Source of the DNA: Chitinophagaceae bacterium
GTDB taxonomy: Bacteria > Bacteroidota > Bacteroidia > Chitinophagales > Chitinophagaceae
Length of the DNA stretch: 64,000 bases
Direction: 5' to 3'
Assembly: GCA_016710745.1 (NCBI GenBank)
Contig: JADJVB010000012.1
Coordinates: forward strand, 310,001 to 374,000
A program made the translations under genes and the position numbers. The notes below the pieces were generated by a model. The model saw only the letters and a program-made list of their open reading frames with translations, was not told where the DNA came from and ran no database searches. Shown piece after piece: positions 62,087-64,000 of the stretch (position 1 is the stretch's first letter; every line of letters starts with the position of its first letter).

Positions 62087-62118
62087 ATGTTATTTACGGA
62101 GCACATCATAACAAATCA

Positions 62119-62150
62119 AAAGCCCGTTTAACATAACATTAAACGGGCCT
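62119..62150. terminator. Bidirectional intrinsic terminator after mqnE
   Basis: GCCCGTTTAA (62122-62131) and TTAAACGGGC (62139-62148) form a perfect 10-base stem with a 7-base loop. It is flanked by AAAA on the left and CTTA on the right. It lies between the convergent mqnE and lipoprotein genes. Confidence 0.85.
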
Positions 62151-62178
62151 TAGCCAAGTGAGTGAACACCAGTATACA

Positions 62179-62793
62179 TTAATTCTTTGTCATGAGCAGT
62201 TTGTTGTTATACATTTCAACTGCCGTCAGCAGTTTGGCCGACTTTTTTGCTGCTTTGGTATTGTTGTTGAAATAATCCAACGCTTTTACATCTTCTTTGA
62301 GCAGGTTCTTCAACACATCTTTCGAGTAGGCTACGATAAAACCATCTTCACCGTTTTGCACAAAATATTCATCAGCGGTATTTGCGCCATTGTAAAATTT
62401 ACGGCTGTAAATGCTTATTTTTCCTGTAACCCGCTTTATGGCAAGACCGGGCAACGGTTCAACGGCCACCAGGCTATTCTTTTTACTGGTTAATATTTTG
62501 GGAGAAACAGCATAATGCTTATCGTTTTGGTAAGCCATGATCTTTTTTGCATCTATAACCTCTTTTCCATCGGCTAACAGGTGAGGCGTAGTTAACACGC
62601 CGGTTACTAAGGTAAGCGTTTTATATTGCTGTATACTGCCATCGTTTAATTGAACAAAACAGGTTGAAGAAGGCTCGTTTGCCAGGTCAAAAACGTCTTT
62701 TTGAGTTGAAACTGAATTTTTGCCAATGGTGCAGGAATTAAGCAGGATGAAAGTGCTGAAAAGCGCAGCAATGCTTTGTGTAGCTTTTTTCAT
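62179..62793 (-). CDS. Lipoprotein of unknown function
   Basis: A 204-residue lipoprotein. The frame is open back to 62970, but the Met at 62791-62793 begins a clear lipoprotein signal (MKKATQSIAALFSTFILLNS, then Cys21), so it is preferred. The mature part has STCFVQLNDGSIQQYKTLTL, YQNDKHYAVSPKILTSKKNS and GKISIYSRKFYNGANTADEY, and ends in a Lys-rich helix. No family was recognised. A terminator shared with mqnE follows. Confidence 0.65.
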   Translation of the reverse strand: MKKATQSIAALFSTFILLNSCTIGKNSVSTQKDVFDLANEPSSTCFVQLNDGSIQQYKTLTLVTGVLTTPHLLADGKEVIDAKKIMAYQNDKHYAVSPKILTSKKNSLVAVEPLPGLAIKRVTGKISIYSRKFYNGANTADEYFVQNGEDGFIVAYSKDVLKNLLKEDVKALDYFNNNTKAAKKSAKLLTAVEMYNNKLLMTKN

Positions 62794-62909
62794 AGGGTTT
62801 GGGTTTACCTGATTAAACGATAATCGGGTAATATTATTGTAATTACCGGGGGAATTTACGTAGTTTTTTTCCTTATTTTTAAAGCAGCATCTACCGATAC
62901 AAGGAAATA

Positions 62910-62999
62910 TTAGTGCCCAACAAACAGTACGATCACCAATACCAAAGCAATAAAAAGAAGGGTGAGGCAACTGACAGCCAACAAGGCAAGGGGTCTCAT
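62910..62999 (-). CDS. Putative 29-residue membrane peptide
   Basis: A very short frame starting at ATG (complement of 62997-62999) encodes MRPLALLAVSCLTLLFIALV followed by LVIVLFVGH. Arg2 is followed by one uninterrupted hydrophobic helix, a pattern of real small membrane proteins. It lies in the 441-base spacer between the lipoprotein genes. Expression is unproven; at this length a chance frame is possible, but uniform hydrophobicity is unusual for random sequence. Confidence 0.35.
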   Translation of the reverse strand: MRPLALLAVSCLTLLFIALVLVIVLFVGH

Positions 63000-63234
63000 A
63001 TTTTAAAATTTATAATCTATTTTACAAACAAAACGCCTGCAGGCAAAACAGATGATTTTGAGGTATAATGAGATTGGTTTTATAACCAAAATTGATCGTT
63101 ATAATCTATAACTTTTAAAACCGGTAAAAATTGCCCGCATTCCTTATTTTTTATCCCCTGAGCCCGTTTTTTTTTAGGTTGTACTACATTCAAACTAAAA
63201 AGTATTTATATTGTAATCAAATCAATGCATATAT

Positions 63235-63519
63235 ATGAAACGTGTTCATTTACTATTAGTGGCATTTTCTATTGTAATTGCTACGGTAATTTCGTGCAAA
63301 ACAGTAGGCCGAATTGCAGCAAAGTACTGGCTAAACCGTGAAATCAAAGAATTCGTTGCCGGCTGTGAAGATAAAGCCAGCCTGATTATCGGAAGTGAAA
63401 AAGCACATAAATACTGCGATTGCAGTGTTGACCTGGTTGCTGAACAATACCATAATTACCAGGATGCCAAGAAAATATCAGTAATGGAAATTATTGACTT
63501 TATAAACAAATGTAAATAG
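63235..63519 (+). CDS. Small Cys-containing lipoprotein
   Basis: A 94-residue lipoprotein (Cys21 in TVISCKTV). The mature part of about 74 residues contains four further cysteines: GCEDKAS, KYCDCSVD and NKCK at the C-terminus. The spacing could give two disulfides. Helical segments (NREIKEFVAGC, QDAKKISVMEIIDFINKC) dominate. No family was recognised. It is followed 5 bases later by another small lipoprotein gene, so the two are probably co-transcribed. Confidence 0.65.
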   Translation: MKRVHLLLVAFSIVIATVISCKTVGRIAAKYWLNREIKEFVAGCEDKASLIIGSEKAHKYCDCSVDLVAEQYHNYQDAKKISVMEIIDFINKCK

Positions 63520-63524
63520 CTGAT

Positions 63525-63887
63525 TTGAAATATACGAAGTACGTATCGTTGCTAATTTTAACAGGTTCGTTACAAGCCTGTAATTTTGCGGTTGATGGGG
63601 GGCCTTGTACCTATGAAACCACCATCTACCCGGCTACCCTGGTAGAATTGGTTGAAATAAACAGTGCCAGCTACGAACTGTTGTTTGAAGTAGTGGTATC
63701 AGAAAAAAAAGACACGCTGCGTTATTCGGCTATAAATAACGGGAATTATCTGTTTTATGCTGATTTACCAAAAGACAGCTTGCTGATGGGAAAACAATAT
63801 CAATACCAGGTACAAAGAATTCAAAAAGGTACCTGTGCTCCGATGGTTGACATCATTAAGTTGTCAGCCTATACTTCGCCCCATTAG
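63525..63887 (+). CDS. Small lipoprotein with apparent TTG start
   Basis: A 120-residue lipoprotein (Cys19 in GSLQACNF). The only start that gives a signal peptide is TTG at 63525 (MKYTKYVSLLILTGSLQA); there is no in-frame ATG before the mature region. The mature part is beta-rich (YPATLVELVEINSASYELLF, KQYQYQVQRIQKGTCAPMVD). It starts 5 bases after the preceding lipoprotein gene, consistent with coupled translation. Function unknown. Confidence 0.6.
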   Translation: MKYTKYVSLLILTGSLQACNFAVDGGPCTYETTIYPATLVELVEINSASYELLFEVVVSEKKDTLRYSAINNGNYLFYADLPKDSLLMGKQYQYQVQRIQKGTCAPMVDIIKLSAYTSPH

Positions 63888-63961
63888 GCCCTGGTTGACC
63901 TGATTTTAGGGAATCCTTTTTGAATTTTAAAAGGCATTTTATTTTAAGATCAATACGATTA

Positions 63962-64000
63962 TCAATTGGTGACCACAACATCAATTACCTGGCTTTTATC
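63962..64000 (-). CDS. C-terminal end of a minus-strand gene (partial)
   Basis: The minus strand from the right edge reads DKSQVIDVVVTN and then TGA (complement of 63962-63964). Alternating polar/hydrophobic residues look like a final beta strand. Only 12 codons are present, so identity is unknown and the call is tentative. Confidence 0.3.
   Translation of the reverse strand, partial: DKSQVIDVVVTN

Noticed and set aside
62794..62970. 59-residue N-terminal extension of the lipoprotein at 62179
   Set aside because: The internal Met begins a clear lipoprotein signal; the extension would bury it and overlaps the possible small peptide gene on the same strand.

Overview
The window looks like chromosomal DNA from a Bacteroidota species, most likely family Chitinophagaceae. 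The signs are a SusC/SusD glycan-uptake locus, many lipoproteins with Bacteroidota-type lipoboxes (Ser/Ala/Gly-Cys followed by Lys, Asn or Glu), a short 285-residue primary sigma factor, lineage-restricted families (DUF3276, DUF3822, DUF4249), a futalosine-pathway menaquinone gene, and promoters of the TTG / TAnnTTTG type. I see no prophage, transposase, integrase or CRISPR array.

Region 1 (1-18.9 kb) is a polysaccharide utilisation locus (PUL) that fits laminarin or another beta-1,3-glucan. It runs: a divergent sensor-regulator (cut by the window edge), susC, susD, two surface glycan-binding lipoproteins and a GH16 endoglucanase; then a sugar-porter MFS transporter, a second GH16 and a large cytoplasmic GH94/GH149-like phosphorylase; then a GH3 beta-glucosidase. 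Inferred flow: surface GH16 enzymes cut the glucan, SusCD imports oligosaccharides, GH3 trims them in the periplasm, the MFS carrier moves sugars into the cytoplasm, and the phosphorylase releases glucose-1-phosphate. The two internal boundaries of the locus each carry a related RNA hairpin (10053-10120 and 16603-16677). The stem is kept by a compensatory base change and the loop sequence is conserved. This is the most unusual regulatory signal in the window.

Region 2 (19-36 kb) is housekeeping with small accessory units: an ECF sigma / membrane protein / Spy-CnrX-like trio, a DbpA-like RNA helicase, a di-haem peroxidase, lpxK-rsmD-DUF3822, a MATE exporter, an M1 peptidase, folB, trxB, rpoD and threonine aldolase. 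Region 3 (36-54 kb) holds carbonic anhydrase facing a SulP anion transporter, pgi, a PUR-alpha-like protein, an ABC exporter, tRNA-Ser(UGA), mutS2, msrA, a dihaem cytochrome, a peptide-binding lipoprotein, a second M1 peptidase and a Wzx-like flippase. Region 4 (54-64 kb) holds an NlpC/P60 hydrolase, dnaE, trxA, a nucleoside permease, mqnE and small lipoproteins.

Six genes are broken by a single base: susD and mutS2 by an in-frame TAG; the first GH16, the SulP transporter, the peptide-binding protein and dnaE by a one-base loss, three of these in runs of five A/T. Because dnaE is normally essential, I favour assembly or sequencing error for most of them. Anyone using this window should treat the split reading frames as single genes until reads are checked.

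Intergenic DNA carries a dispersed short repeat built on GGATACT-like units (four places) and a 15-base tandem repeat ending in a perfect hairpin upstream of mqnE.
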